Shown in pieces: positions 57,201 to 64,000 of a stretch of DNA of 64,000 bases. The position numbers were made by a program, and so were the translations under genes. Origin of the DNA: Streptomyces fungicidicus. GTDB lineage: Bacteria; Actinomycetota; Actinomycetes; Streptomycetales; Streptomycetaceae. Every line of letters begins with the position of its first letter. Position 1 is the first letter of the stretch. A model generated the notes under the pieces. That model was not told the DNA's origin. It saw only the letters and a list, made by a program, of their open reading frames with translations, and did no database searches. Where the stretch lies: assembly GCF_003665435.1 (NCBI RefSeq), contig NZ_CP023407.1:6311501-6375500 (forward strand), in the 5' to 3' direction.

Positions 57201-57477
57201 GCGGGGGCGGAGCGAGCCCCGGCAACGGCGGCACGGGCCCGCCGGACGAAGGGGCGGGGGCAGGCGAGGCGCCGGAAGCACCCGGGGAATCCGGGGCGTC
57301 CGGGGAAGAGGACGGCGCCTCCGGCTCCGCACTCCCCGAAGCGTTCTGCGTGTACCAGGCAGGCGGCGCGTAGTCGATGGTGAACTCGCCCGTCGTCTCG
57401 ATGGCGGACTCCGCATCGGGCCGGCCCTCGCCGGGTGTCGCCCAGCCCCCGCGCGTCCCGTCCCGGTCGCTGCTCAC
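54208..57477 (-). CDS. EspI/MinD-like P-loop ATPase with long Pro/Ala-rich regions
   Basis: A 1,089-residue protein. Residues 1 to about 440 are Pro/Ala/Glu-rich and acidic; 441-642 hold eight copies of a GYGFP-centred repeat. A basic linker is followed by a ParA/MinD ATPase domain (about 745-1000) with KGGVGKT at 759-765, and then a Pro/Gln-rich tail. GTG 57477 follows AGGAGG by 4 nt. The architecture matches the EspI/Rv3876-type ATPase of ESX-1 and the gene flanking the ESX cluster in streptomycetes. None of the secretion core (EccB, EccC, EccD, MycP, EsxA/B) is next to it here. A 44-bp exact DNA repeat (55613-55656 and 55967-56010) lies within the repeat region. Confidence 0.8.
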   Translation of the reverse strand: MSSDRDGTRGGWATPGEGRPDAESAIETTGEFTIDYAPPAWYTQNASGSAEPEAPSSSPDAPDSPGASGASPAPAPSSGGPVPPLPGLAPPPHAVGATGPSSLPVPPAPAPFTPPAPPAPPVPPAPPAGGPVAVPRLPEGSGFEPQRPAAEEQSADSASASPSGVPNIPVGGFPSQWSAPVAGEEPAAEEKPAAEEERGDTGDLESGATIRFSAAAVKREIAEREAEAAAASSAEAGEAREEPSDVADGTDADEDSSEVADESVDSTGSPDIDADADAEEAAAAADEGEDSESVEDASGDDAEPSVTEVADDAAPAEPEAEPADPVPAEDAPAADDPADAEPVNDAVPEAAPAETPEDAVPAAPDAPPSWTPPPPAAPPVPPAYPAAAGQWPAEAGTPGQQPQPASAQDQPVVPAQQPPFQPQAPQPAPAAWNQPATPAQPAGYGFPQPGAAAPQTPAQPQPAQPGVAQPPAPQAGYGFPQPGTTAPQTPAQPQPGNPPNAPAGYGFPQSGTAPQAPSPAPQPQAGYGFPQPPAQPQPGNPPGQPGAAQPPAPQAGYGFPQAGGGPAGPQVPAQPGAAPAAQPQPETPSAPQAGYGFPQAGAAAAQPPAQPQPGNPPNAPAGYGFPPGAGPTPPAQPGGYGFPQQPQPQNPDVPPQGGQPPQPPVDPRAGAAWPQPIQHDQRQPTNPGAAPLGYTAAVELSSDRLLNSRRQKPKSSRPASGGSRFKLGGKKEEAERQRKLELIRTPVLSCYRIAVISLKGGVGKTTTTTALGSTLATERQDKILAIDANPDAGTLGRRVRRETGATIRDLVQAIPYLNSYMDIRRFTSQASSGLEIIANDVDPAVSTTFNDEDYRRAIDVLGKQYPIILTDSGTGLLYSAMRGVLDLADQLIIISTPSVDGASSASTTLDWLSAHGYADLVSRSLTVISGVRETGKMIKVDDIVSHFQTRCRGVLVVPFDEHLAAGAEVDLDMMRPKVREAYFNLAAMVAEDFVRHQQSHGLWTSDGNPPPVAAPPLPGQPVPGQPVPGQPGPYPQQGAYPQQPQPGQPYAQPGQPPVPPGHPYPQVPGQAHPAQPYPAQPGQQPPPQQ

Positions 57478-57784
57478 AGTTCCTCCTGGTTGGTCGAGCA
57501 CCCTCGTGCGTGCTGGGGGCGACCATGTGCCCTCCCCGTAGGACGCCGATGCCCGGTTCACGGGTTCTGGCGTCGCGCCGGGTACCAGCCTAATCACCAG
57601 GAGCCCCGCCCCGTCAGCCCCGCCCACCCCTCGGCACGGGCCGTCCGGCCCCGCACACCGCGGCCAAGACCCGTCAGGAATTCACTACTTAAGAGGGCAA
57701 AATCGCTCAACACCCGTGCAACGGTCAACAGCCGTGCCACGCAATCCATCACACGCGGGACACCGTCAACCCGCCCCGCCCGTA

Positions 57785-57834
57785 CGCCCGTTGGCGCACA
57801 CACCAACGGGCGGCACGCACACGTGCCGCCCGTT
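57785..57834 (-). terminator. Two alternative hairpins after the DUF397 gene
   Basis: AACGGGCGGCACG (57805-57817) pairs perfectly with 57822-57834. Its first part (57803-57812) can instead pair perfectly with 57785-57794. The two stems exclude each other. It lies 14 bp after the DUF397 stop. The rest of the 371 bp between 57478 and 57848 has no gene, but an AT-richer patch near 57677-57712 may be the promoter of the EspI-like gene. Confidence 0.6.
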
Positions 57835-57848
57835 GCCGTATCTCCACA

Positions 57849-58148
57849 TCACGGGGAGGCCGCGGCGGGCCCTCCGTCGCCGGGCGCCGGCTCCAGGTCG
57901 AATTCGCCGTCTCGCGCGCCCAGCACGAAGGCCCGCCACTCCGCCTCCGTGTACCGCAGCACCGTGCCCGGGTCGAGGGACGACCGCATCGCCACGGCGC
58001 CGTCGGGCAGGTACGCGATCTCGACCCGCTCCTCGTGCTCCTCGGTGCCGGGTGCGCCGTGCCACTCCACGCCGGAGATGTCGAGGGCGTAGAGCTCGTT
58101 CTTCTCCCGCTCCTTGCGTGCCTTGATCTCGTCAGCCGTCTCCGCCAT
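57849..58148 (-). CDS. DUF397 protein
   Basis: A 99-residue protein; SLDPGTVLRYTEAEWRAFVLGARDGEFD is the DUF397 signature, here broken only by length convention. DUF397 proteins usually stand next to an XRE-type regulator and in some pairs act in its control; no such regulator is present here. The N-terminal 35 residues are charged and helical. ATG 58148 follows GGGGAAGGGG. Confidence 0.82.
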   Translation of the reverse strand: MAETADEIKARKEREKNELYALDISGVEWHGAPGTEEHEERVEIAYLPDGAVAMRSSLDPGTVLRYTEAEWRAFVLGARDGEFDLEPAPGDGGPAAASP

Positions 58149-58261
58149 GCCCCAGCGACCCCTTCCCCACGTACGAACGGTCCGAGCGCTCACCCTAGTG
58201 GCCCGGCGCCTCCGCCCCGGCCGGTTCCCGGACCGGGGGAAAAGGGGCCGCTACGGGCTGG

Positions 58262-58267
58262 TACCCT
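58262..58267 (+). promoter_or_regulatory. Possible -10 element for rpsO
   Basis: TACCCT fits the streptomycete TANNNT -10 pattern, about 150 bp before rpsO. No convincing -35 is visible at the right distance. Confidence 0.3.
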
Positions 58268-58415
58268 GTGTGACGGACGTTTGTGTACGCGCCCCCGGAG
58301 CGAGATCTCGCCCTGGAGGCCGCGCCCAGCGGATCCCCGCCTTCCGAGTCAAGGAAGCTCCCCCGAGACGTAGACCGGGGGCACTCGGTGGCCACTCACA
58401 GTATGAGGAGTACGC

Positions 58416-58703
58416 GTGTCGCTCGACGCCGCAGTGAAGAAGCAGATCATCTCCGAGTTCGGTACCAAGGAGGGTGACACCGGCTCCCCCGAGGTCCAGG
58501 TCGCTCTGCTGTCCCGTCGGATCTCCGACCTGACGGAGCACCTGAAGACCCACAAGCACGACCACCACTCCCGTCGTGGTCTGCTGATCCTGGTCGGTCA
58601 GCGCCGCCGGCTGCTGCAGTACCTCGCCAAGAAGGACATCCAGCGCTTCCGTGCGCTGGTCGACCGCCTCGGCATCCGCCGCGGTGCGGCGGGCGCCAAG
58701 TAA
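58416..58703 (+). CDS. rpsO: 30S ribosomal protein S15
   Basis: A 95-residue protein that binds the central domain of 16S rRNA. TGSPEVQVALLSRRI and HKHDHHSRRGLL are the family signatures. GTG 58416 follows GAGGAG. It lies upstream of pnp, the usual order, with a hairpin between the two. Confidence 0.97.
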   Translation: MSLDAAVKKQIISEFGTKEGDTGSPEVQVALLSRRISDLTEHLKTHKHDHHSRRGLLILVGQRRRLLQYLAKKDIQRFRALVDRLGIRRGAAGAK

Positions 58704-58714
58704 GACGCCGTGAG

Positions 58715-58747
58715 GGGAGCGGTTCCCGGGAAAACGGGACCGCTCCC
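58715..58747 (+). terminator. rpsO-pnp intergenic hairpin
   Basis: GGGAGCGGTTCCCG pairs with CGGGACCGCTCCC, with one bulged T and a 6-nt loop, followed by TTT. In streptomycetes an rpsO-pnp intergenic stem is known as an RNase III target, so it may be a processing site as well as a partial terminator. Confidence 0.7.
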
Positions 58748-58769
58748 TTTGCTGTACGTGCGGACTGTC

Positions 58770-58790
58770 ACCACACCTTTGTAGTGTGGT
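58770..58790 (+). promoter_or_regulatory. Second small hairpin before pnp
   Basis: ACCACAC (58770-58776) pairs with GTGTGGT (58784-58790) around a 7-nt loop. A TAGTGT -10-like hexamer lies in its right half. pnp has its own promoter in this interval in related species, but I cannot place it exactly here. Confidence 0.4.
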
Positions 58791-58992
58791 AGCACAACGC
58801 AATAGGTACGAACGACGCACGAGGAGAAGCGCACCTCGCCGCCGCCGGTCCTCGGTAGTGGCCCCCGGGAGAGACAGCCCCGGGAGCTTCGATCGAAGAC
58901 CGGCCCGCACCAGTGGAGCGCTTCTCCGTCCCCGTCCCCCCGCCACACGGGCGAGGAGGGACGAAAGACGACAAGTAACGGAGAATTCGCTA

Positions 58993-61236
58993 GTGGAGAA
59001 CGAGACCCACTACGCCGAAGCCGTCATCGACAACGGCTCCTTCGGCACCCGCACCATCCGCTTCGAGACGGGCCGCCTGGCCCGCCAGGCCGCCGGCTCC
59101 GCCGTGGCCTACCTGGACGACGACACCATGGTGCTGTCGGCCACCAGCGCCTCGAAGAACCCCAAGGACCAGCTCGACTTCTTCCCCCTCACGGTGGACG
59201 TCGAGGAGCGGATGTACGCGGCCGGCAAGATCCCCGGCTCCTTCTTCCGCCGGGAAGGCCGGCCCTCCGAGGACGCGATCCTCACCTGCCGCCTCATCGA
59301 CCGCCCGCTGCGCCCGTCCTTCAAGAAGGGCCTGCGCAACGAGATCCAGGTCGTCGCCACGATCATGGCGCTCAACCCCGACCACCTGTACGACGTCGTG
59401 GCGATCAACGCCGCCTCCGCGTCCACGCAGCTGGCCGGCCTGCCCTTCTCCGGCCCGATCGGCGGCGTCCGCGTCGCGCTGATCAACGGCCAGTGGGTGG
59501 CGTTCCCGACGCACACCGAGCTCGAGGACGCCGTCTTCGACATGGTCGTCGCGGGCCGCGTCCTGGAGGACGGCGACGTCGCGATCATGATGGTCGAGGC
59601 CGAGGCCACCGAGAAGACCGTCAAGCTGGTCGAGGGCGGCGCCGAGGCGCCGACCGAGGAGGTCGTCGCCGCCGGTCTCGAGGCCGCGAAGCCCTTCATC
59701 AAGGTGCTCTGCCGCGCCCAGGCCGACCTCGCCGCCAAGGCCGCCAAGCCCACCGGCGAGTTCCCGATCTTCCTGGACTACCAGGACGACGTCCTCGAGG
59801 CGCTGGCCGGCGCCGTCAAGCCGGAGCTCGCCTCCGCGCTGACCATCGCCGGCAAGCAGGAGCGCGAGGCCGAGCTGGACCGCGTCAAGGCCCTCGCCGC
59901 CGAGAAGCTCCTGCCGGAGTTCGAGGGCCGCGAGAAGGAGATCTCCGCCGCGTACCGCTCGCTGACCAAGTCCCTGGTCCGTGAGCGCGTCATCAAGGAG
60001 AAGAAGCGCATCGACGGCCGCGGTGTCACCGACATCCGCACCCTGGCCGCCGAGGTCGAGGCCATCCCGCGGGTGCACGGCTCCGCGCTGTTCGAGCGTG
60101 GCGAGACCCAGATCCTGGGCGTCACCACCCTCAACATGCTCCGCATGGAGCAGCAGCTGGACACCCTCTCCCCGGTGACCCGCAAGCGCTACATGCACAA
60201 CTACAACTTCCCGCCCTACTCCGTCGGCGAGACCGGCCGCGTGGGCTCCCCCAAGCGCCGCGAGATCGGCCACGGCGCCCTCGCCGAGCGCGCCATCGTG
60301 CCGGTGCTGCCGACGCGCGAGGAGTTCCCCTACGCGATCCGTCAGGTGTCCGAGGCCCTCGGCTCCAACGGCTCGACGTCCATGGGCTCGGTCTGCGCCT
60401 CCACCATGTCGCTGCTGAACGCCGGTGTGCCGCTCAAGGCCCCGGTCGCCGGTATCGCCATGGGTCTGATCTCCCAGGAGATCAACGGCGAGACGCACTA
60501 CGTCGCCCTCACCGACATCCTCGGTGCGGAGGACGCCTTCGGCGACATGGACTTCAAGGTCGCCGGCACCAAGGAGTTCGTCACCGCCCTCCAGCTCGAC
60601 ACCAAGCTGGACGGCATCCCGGCCTCCGTCCTGGCCGCCGCCCTCAAGCAGGCCCGTGACGCCCGCCTCCACATCCTCGACGTGATGATGGAAGCGATCG
60701 ACACGCCGGACGAGATGTCCCCGAACGCGCCGCGGATCATCACCGTGAAGATCCCGGTCGACAAGATCGGTGAGGTCATCGGCCCCAAGGGCAAGATGAT
60801 CAACCAGATCCAGGAGGACACCGGCGCCGAGATCACCATCGAGGACGACGGCACCATCTACATCGGTGCCGCCGACGGCCCGGCCGCCGAGGCCGCTCGC
60901 ACCACGATCAACGGCATCGCCAACCCGACGATGCCCGAGGTCGGCGAGCGCTACCTGGGCACGGTCGTGAAGACGACCACCTTCGGCGCGTTCGTCTCCC
61001 TGCTGCCCGGCAAGGACGGTCTGCTGCACATCTCGCAGATCCGCAAGCTGGCCGGCGGCAAGCGCGTGGAGAACGTCGAGGACGTCCTCGGCGTGGGCCA
61101 CAAGGTCCAGGTCGAGATCGCCGAGATCGACTCCCGCGGCAAGCTCTCCCTGATCCCCGTGATCGAGGGCGAAGAGGGCGACGACGCCGCATCCGCCGGC
61201 GGCTCCGCCGCGGGGAAGGACGACACCGCCAAGTGA
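58993..61236 (+). CDS. pnp: Polyribonucleotide nucleotidyltransferase (PNPase)
   Basis: A 747-residue 3'-to-5' phosphorolytic exoribonuclease and RNA-tailing enzyme. Two RNase PH domains are separated by a helical domain (GRRE-type segment FFRREGRPSEDAIL). The KH domain (KIGEVIGPKGKMINQIQE) and S1 domain (GTVVKTTTFGAFVSLLPGKDG) close the protein. In Streptomyces it also supplies poly(A)-type tails. GTG 58993 follows ACGGAGAA; the frame stays open upstream to 58786, but that part is arginine-rich and lacks family sequence. Confidence 0.96.
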   Translation: MENETHYAEAVIDNGSFGTRTIRFETGRLARQAAGSAVAYLDDDTMVLSATSASKNPKDQLDFFPLTVDVEERMYAAGKIPGSFFRREGRPSEDAILTCRLIDRPLRPSFKKGLRNEIQVVATIMALNPDHLYDVVAINAASASTQLAGLPFSGPIGGVRVALINGQWVAFPTHTELEDAVFDMVVAGRVLEDGDVAIMMVEAEATEKTVKLVEGGAEAPTEEVVAAGLEAAKPFIKVLCRAQADLAAKAAKPTGEFPIFLDYQDDVLEALAGAVKPELASALTIAGKQEREAELDRVKALAAEKLLPEFEGREKEISAAYRSLTKSLVRERVIKEKKRIDGRGVTDIRTLAAEVEAIPRVHGSALFERGETQILGVTTLNMLRMEQQLDTLSPVTRKRYMHNYNFPPYSVGETGRVGSPKRREIGHGALAERAIVPVLPTREEFPYAIRQVSEALGSNGSTSMGSVCASTMSLLNAGVPLKAPVAGIAMGLISQEINGETHYVALTDILGAEDAFGDMDFKVAGTKEFVTALQLDTKLDGIPASVLAAALKQARDARLHILDVMMEAIDTPDEMSPNAPRIITVKIPVDKIGEVIGPKGKMINQIQEDTGAEITIEDDGTIYIGAADGPAAEAARTTINGIANPTMPEVGERYLGTVVKTTTFGAFVSLLPGKDGLLHISQIRKLAGGKRVENVEDVLGVGHKVQVEIAEIDSRGKLSLIPVIEGEEGDDAASAGGSAAGKDDTAK

Positions 61237-62612
61237 CGTCTCGTAGCGCCAAGGCGACGGCCCGCCCCTCCTCGGAGGGGCGGGCCGTCGCCCGTACCCA
61301 AACCCTGATCAAGGGCGAGAACGGCATCGGCACGGTCCGCAAGACCACCCTCCCCGGCGGCCTGCGCATCGTCACCGAGACGCTGCCCTCGGTCCGCTCG
61401 GCGACCTTCGGCATCTGGGCCCACGTCGGCTCCCGCGACGAGACCCCGGCCCTGGGCGGCGCCACGCACTACCTGGAGCACCTGCTCTTCAAGGGCACCT
61501 CCCGCCGGTCCGCCCTGGACATCTCCTCCGCCCTCGACGCCGTCGGCGGCGAGATGAACGCGTTCACGGCCAAGGAGTACACGTGCTACTACGCGCGCGT
61601 GCTCGACACCGACCTGCCGCTCGCCATCGACGTGGTGTGCGACATGCTCACCGGCTCCGTGATCCGTGAGGAGGACGTCGACGTCGAACGCGGCGCCATC
61701 CTCGAAGAGATCGCGATGACCGAGGACGACCCGGGCGACTGCGTGCACGACCTGTTCGCGCACACCATGTTCGGCGACAACCCCCTCGGCCGCCCCGTCC
61801 TCGGCACCGTCGACACCGTCAACGCCCTCACCGCCGACCGCATCCGCCGCTTCTACAAGAAGCACTACGACCCGACCCACCTCGTGGTCGCCTGCGCCGG
61901 CAACATCGACCACAACAAGGTCGTACGCCAGGTCCGCGCCGCCTTCGAGAAGGCCGGCGCCTTCAAGAACCTCGGCGTCGAGCCGGTCGCCCCGCGCGGC
62001 GGCCGGCGCGCGCTGCGCACCGCCGGCCGGGTCGAGCTCGTCGGGCGCAGGACGGAGCAGGCGCACGTCATCCTCGGCACGCCGGGCCTGTCCCGCACCG
62101 ACGAGCGGCGCTGGGCCCTCGGCGTGCTGAACACCGCCCTCGGCGGCGGCATGTCGTCCCGGCTCTTCCAGGAGGTCCGGGAGAAGCGCGGACTGGCCTA
62201 CAGCGTGTACTCGTACACCTCCGGCTTCGCCGACTGCGGCCTGTTCGGCGTGTACGCGGGCTGCAGGCCCTCCCAGGTGCACGACGTGCTGAAGATCTGC
62301 CGCGACGAACTCGACCAGGTCGCCGAGCACGGACTGCCCGACGACGAGATCGAGCGCGCCATCGGCCAGCTGAGGGGTTCCACCGTCCTCGGCCTGGAGG
62401 ACACCGGCGCGCTGATGAACCGTATCGGCAAGAGCGAGCTGTGCTGGGGCGAGCAGATGTCGGTCGACGACATGCTGACCCGGATAGCCTCGGTCACCCC
62501 GGACGACGTCCGCTCGGTCGCCCGCGACGTCCTGGGACGGCGGCCCTCCCTGTCGGTCATCGGCCCGATCAAGGACAAGCAGGCGGCCCGGCTCCACGAC
62601 GCCGTCGCCTGA
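61233..62612 (+). CDS. M16-family zinc peptidase
   Basis: A 459-residue pitrilysin-type metalloprotease. The inverted zinc motif HYLEH is at residues 79-83, with the downstream glutamate in the AILEEIAMTEDDP region. A second M16C domain follows with RGLAYSVYSYTSGF. Family members degrade short peptides or process precursors. The GTG start overlaps the pnp stop (GTGA), and the pnp - M16 - dapB order is conserved in actinobacteria. Confidence 0.93.
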   Translation: MTSRSAKATARPSSEGRAVARTQTLIKGENGIGTVRKTTLPGGLRIVTETLPSVRSATFGIWAHVGSRDETPALGGATHYLEHLLFKGTSRRSALDISSALDAVGGEMNAFTAKEYTCYYARVLDTDLPLAIDVVCDMLTGSVIREEDVDVERGAILEEIAMTEDDPGDCVHDLFAHTMFGDNPLGRPVLGTVDTVNALTADRIRRFYKKHYDPTHLVVACAGNIDHNKVVRQVRAAFEKAGAFKNLGVEPVAPRGGRRALRTAGRVELVGRRTEQAHVILGTPGLSRTDERRWALGVLNTALGGGMSSRLFQEVREKRGLAYSVYSYTSGFADCGLFGVYAGCRPSQVHDVLKICRDELDQVAEHGLPDDEIERAIGQLRGSTVLGLEDTGALMNRIGKSELCWGEQMSVDDMLTRIASVTPDDVRSVARDVLGRRPSLSVIGPIKDKQAARLHDAVA

Positions 62613-62638
62613 CCCCTCCCGGTAAGGAAACAAGGAAC

Positions 62639-63391
62639 ATGAGCAAGCTGCGCGTGGCGGTCCTCGGCGCCAAGGGCCGGATCGGTTCCGAGGCGGTACG
62701 GGCGGTCGAGGCCGCCGACGACATGGAGCTGGTGGCCGCCCTCGGCCGGGGCGACAAGCTGGAGACCCTCGCCGAGAACGGCGCCCAGGTCGCCGTGGAG
62801 CTGACCACCCCCGCCTCGGTCATGGGCAACCTCGACTTCTGCGTGCGCCACGGCATCCACGCGGTGGTCGGCACCACGGGCTGGACCGAGGACCGCCTCG
62901 CGCAGCTGACGGGCTGGCTCGACCAGTTCCCGGAGACGGGCGTGCTGATCGCCCCGAACTTCTCCATCGGCGCCGTGCTCACCATGAAGTTCGCGCAGAT
63001 CGCCGCCCCGTACTTCGAGTCCGTAGAGGTCGTCGAACTGCACCACCCGAACAAGGTGGACGCCCCCAGCGGCACCGCCACGCGCACCGCCCAGCTCATC
63101 GCGGAGGCCCGCCGCAGGGCCGGCAGCGCACCCGCCCCGGACGCCACCACCACCGCCCTCGACGGCGCCCGCGGCGCCGATGTCGACGGCGTCCCGGTGC
63201 ACGCCGTCCGGCTGCGCGGACTCCTCGCCCACCAGGAGGTGCTCCTCGGGGCCGAGGGCGAGACCCTCACCGTCCGCCACGACTCCCTGCACCACAGCAG
63301 CTTCATGCCGGGCATCCTGCTCGGCGCCCGCCGCGTGGTGACCACTCCCGGCCTGACCTTCGGCCTGGAACACTTCCTCGACCTGAACTGA
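62639..63391 (+). CDS. dapB: 4-hydroxy-tetrahydrodipicolinate reductase
   Basis: A 250-residue enzyme of the diaminopimelate/lysine pathway. The dinucleotide-binding loop is LGAKGRIGSEAV, and the catalytic/substrate motif ELHHPNKVDAPSGTA is complete. The ATG follows AAGGAAACAAGGAAC. It lies 26 bp after the M16 gene. Confidence 0.96.
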   Translation: MSKLRVAVLGAKGRIGSEAVRAVEAADDMELVAALGRGDKLETLAENGAQVAVELTTPASVMGNLDFCVRHGIHAVVGTTGWTEDRLAQLTGWLDQFPETGVLIAPNFSIGAVLTMKFAQIAAPYFESVEVVELHHPNKVDAPSGTATRTAQLIAEARRRAGSAPAPDATTTALDGARGADVDGVPVHAVRLRGLLAHQEVLLGAEGETLTVRHDSLHHSSFMPGILLGARRVVTTPGLTFGLEHFLDLN

Positions 63392-63405
63392 GCCGGACCG
63401 ACCCC

Positions 63406-63849
63406 ATGCGCGCGAAGATCTCCTACGCCCTCACGGCCGCCGTCCTGGTCGTCTACTTCGTCCTGGTCGGCAGCCGCGGCGTGCTGCTCATCGAGGCCGG
63501 CACGCCCCTCACCGTCACCTTCGGTGTCGCGGTGCTGATCCTGCCGGTCATCGGTGTGTGGTTCCTCTGGAAGAACACCGAGTTCGTCCGCAGCGCCAAC
63601 CGGCTGGCCGCCCTGCTCGACGCCGAGGGGGGCCTCCCCGTCGACGAGCTGAAGCGCCTGCCCAGCGGCCGGATCGACCGGGACTCCGCCGACGAGGTCT
63701 TCGCCCGCCGCAGGGCCGAGACGGAGGACGCCCCCGACGACTGGCGCAGCTGGTTCCGGCTCGCCGTCGCCTACCACGACGCCCGCGACACCCCGCGGGC
63801 CCGCAAGGCGATGCAGCGGGCGATCGCCCTGCACAGGACCGCTCAGTGA
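63406..63849 (+). CDS. Small membrane protein with a TPR-like C-terminus
   Basis: A 147-residue protein. Two hydrophobic helices (about residues 8-25 and 35-56) are followed by a cytoplasmic helical part. WFRLAVAYHDARDTPRARKAMQRAI near the end resembles one tetratricopeptide unit. It lies 14 bp after dapB and is probably co-transcribed. I cannot assign a function. Confidence 0.8.
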   Translation: MRAKISYALTAAVLVVYFVLVGSRGVLLIEAGTPLTVTFGVAVLILPVIGVWFLWKNTEFVRSANRLAALLDAEGGLPVDELKRLPSGRIDRDSADEVFARRRAETEDAPDDWRSWFRLAVAYHDARDTPRARKAMQRAIALHRTAQ

Positions 63850-63883
63850 GCACGCGGCGGCCCTGCCGGGCGTGACGGCACGC

Positions 63884-64000
63884 TCAGTGGCGCCCGTACT
63901 CCTCGGCCCAGACCTCCACCGAGTCGGCCGCGCGGTCGAAGGCCGCCGGGTCCCGGTGCAGGAAGTCCGCGTTGTGCGAGGTCAGCAGCGGCTGCTGGGC
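63884..64000 (-). CDS. C-terminal 38 residues of an unrecognised leftward gene
   Basis: An open frame enters from the right edge and stops at 63884. The visible end is acidic (DFLHRDPAAFDRAADSVEVW). Codon use fits a real gene, but I do not recognise the family. It converges on the dapB operon. Confidence 0.55.
   Translation of the reverse strand, partial: AQQPLLTSHNADFLHRDPAAFDRAADSVEVWAEEYGRH

Noticed and set aside
58786..58992. N-terminal extension of PNPase
   Set aside because: Arginine-rich, unlike any PNPase N-terminus, and covers the rpsO-pnp regulatory interval; GTG 58993 has an RBS.

Overview
The window is a very GC-rich stretch of a Streptomyces-type actinobacterial chromosome. Support comes from the strong G/C bias at third codon positions, frequent GTG and TTG starts, ATGA/GTGA stop-start overlaps, and a conserved order of core genes: dxr - site-2 protease - ispG - proS, then rimP - nusA - ylxR - infB - rbfA - truB - ribF, then rpsO - pnp - M16 protease - dapB. 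No rRNA, tRNA, CRISPR array, prophage or insertion sequence was seen.

Layout. (1) 1-6.9 kb: a GABA/amine catabolism group (gabT, a PucR-type regulator, an aldehyde dehydrogenase) together with an orphan VirD4/TraG-like membrane ATPase. (2) 7-20.1 kb: an accessory glycan-use island. It has a cytoplasmic GH3 enzyme, a CUT1 sugar importer (lipoprotein plus two permeases, no ATPase), GH42, GH95, a secreted GH12 and a LacI regulator. Four copies of a TCGAAGCGCTTCGA-type palindrome lie at the two control regions. The enzyme set fits fucosylated and galactosylated xyloglucan best. (3) 20.2-24 kb: a NarL-type two-component system next to an FtsX/LolD-like ABC exporter. (4) 24-33.5 kb: an acyl-CoA dehydrogenase, the MEP-pathway genes dxr and ispG around a RIP protease, two GNAT proteins and proS. 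(5) 33.7-35.7 kb: a leftward trio (degenerate APH-fold protein, ferritin-like protein, lipoprotein) divergent from rimP. (6) 35.9-47.9 kb: the nusA-infB translation cluster. A 1,200-residue protein sits between truB and ribF and joins a trypsin-like domain that has lost its serine to a STAND-type NTPase. (7) 47.9-53.9 kb: a leftward peptide/nickel-type ABC importer operon. (8) 54.2-58.1 kb: a large EspI/MinD-like proline-rich ATPase and a lone DUF397 protein. (9) 58.4-64 kb: rpsO, pnp, an M16 protease, dapB, a small membrane protein and the end of an unknown gene.

How it works together. In the glycan island, the secreted GH12 would cut the polymer outside and the importer would bring in oligosaccharides, probably energised by the shared MsiK ATPase encoded elsewhere. 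GH95, GH42 and GH3 would then remove fucose, galactose and glucose in the cytoplasm, with the LacI protein repressing both divergent units and itself. The points most worth following up are this island and its operator, the serine-less trypsin/NTPase protein in the translation cluster, the apparent pseudokinase, and the EspI-like gene that remains where model streptomycetes carry a whole type VII (ESX) secretion cluster.
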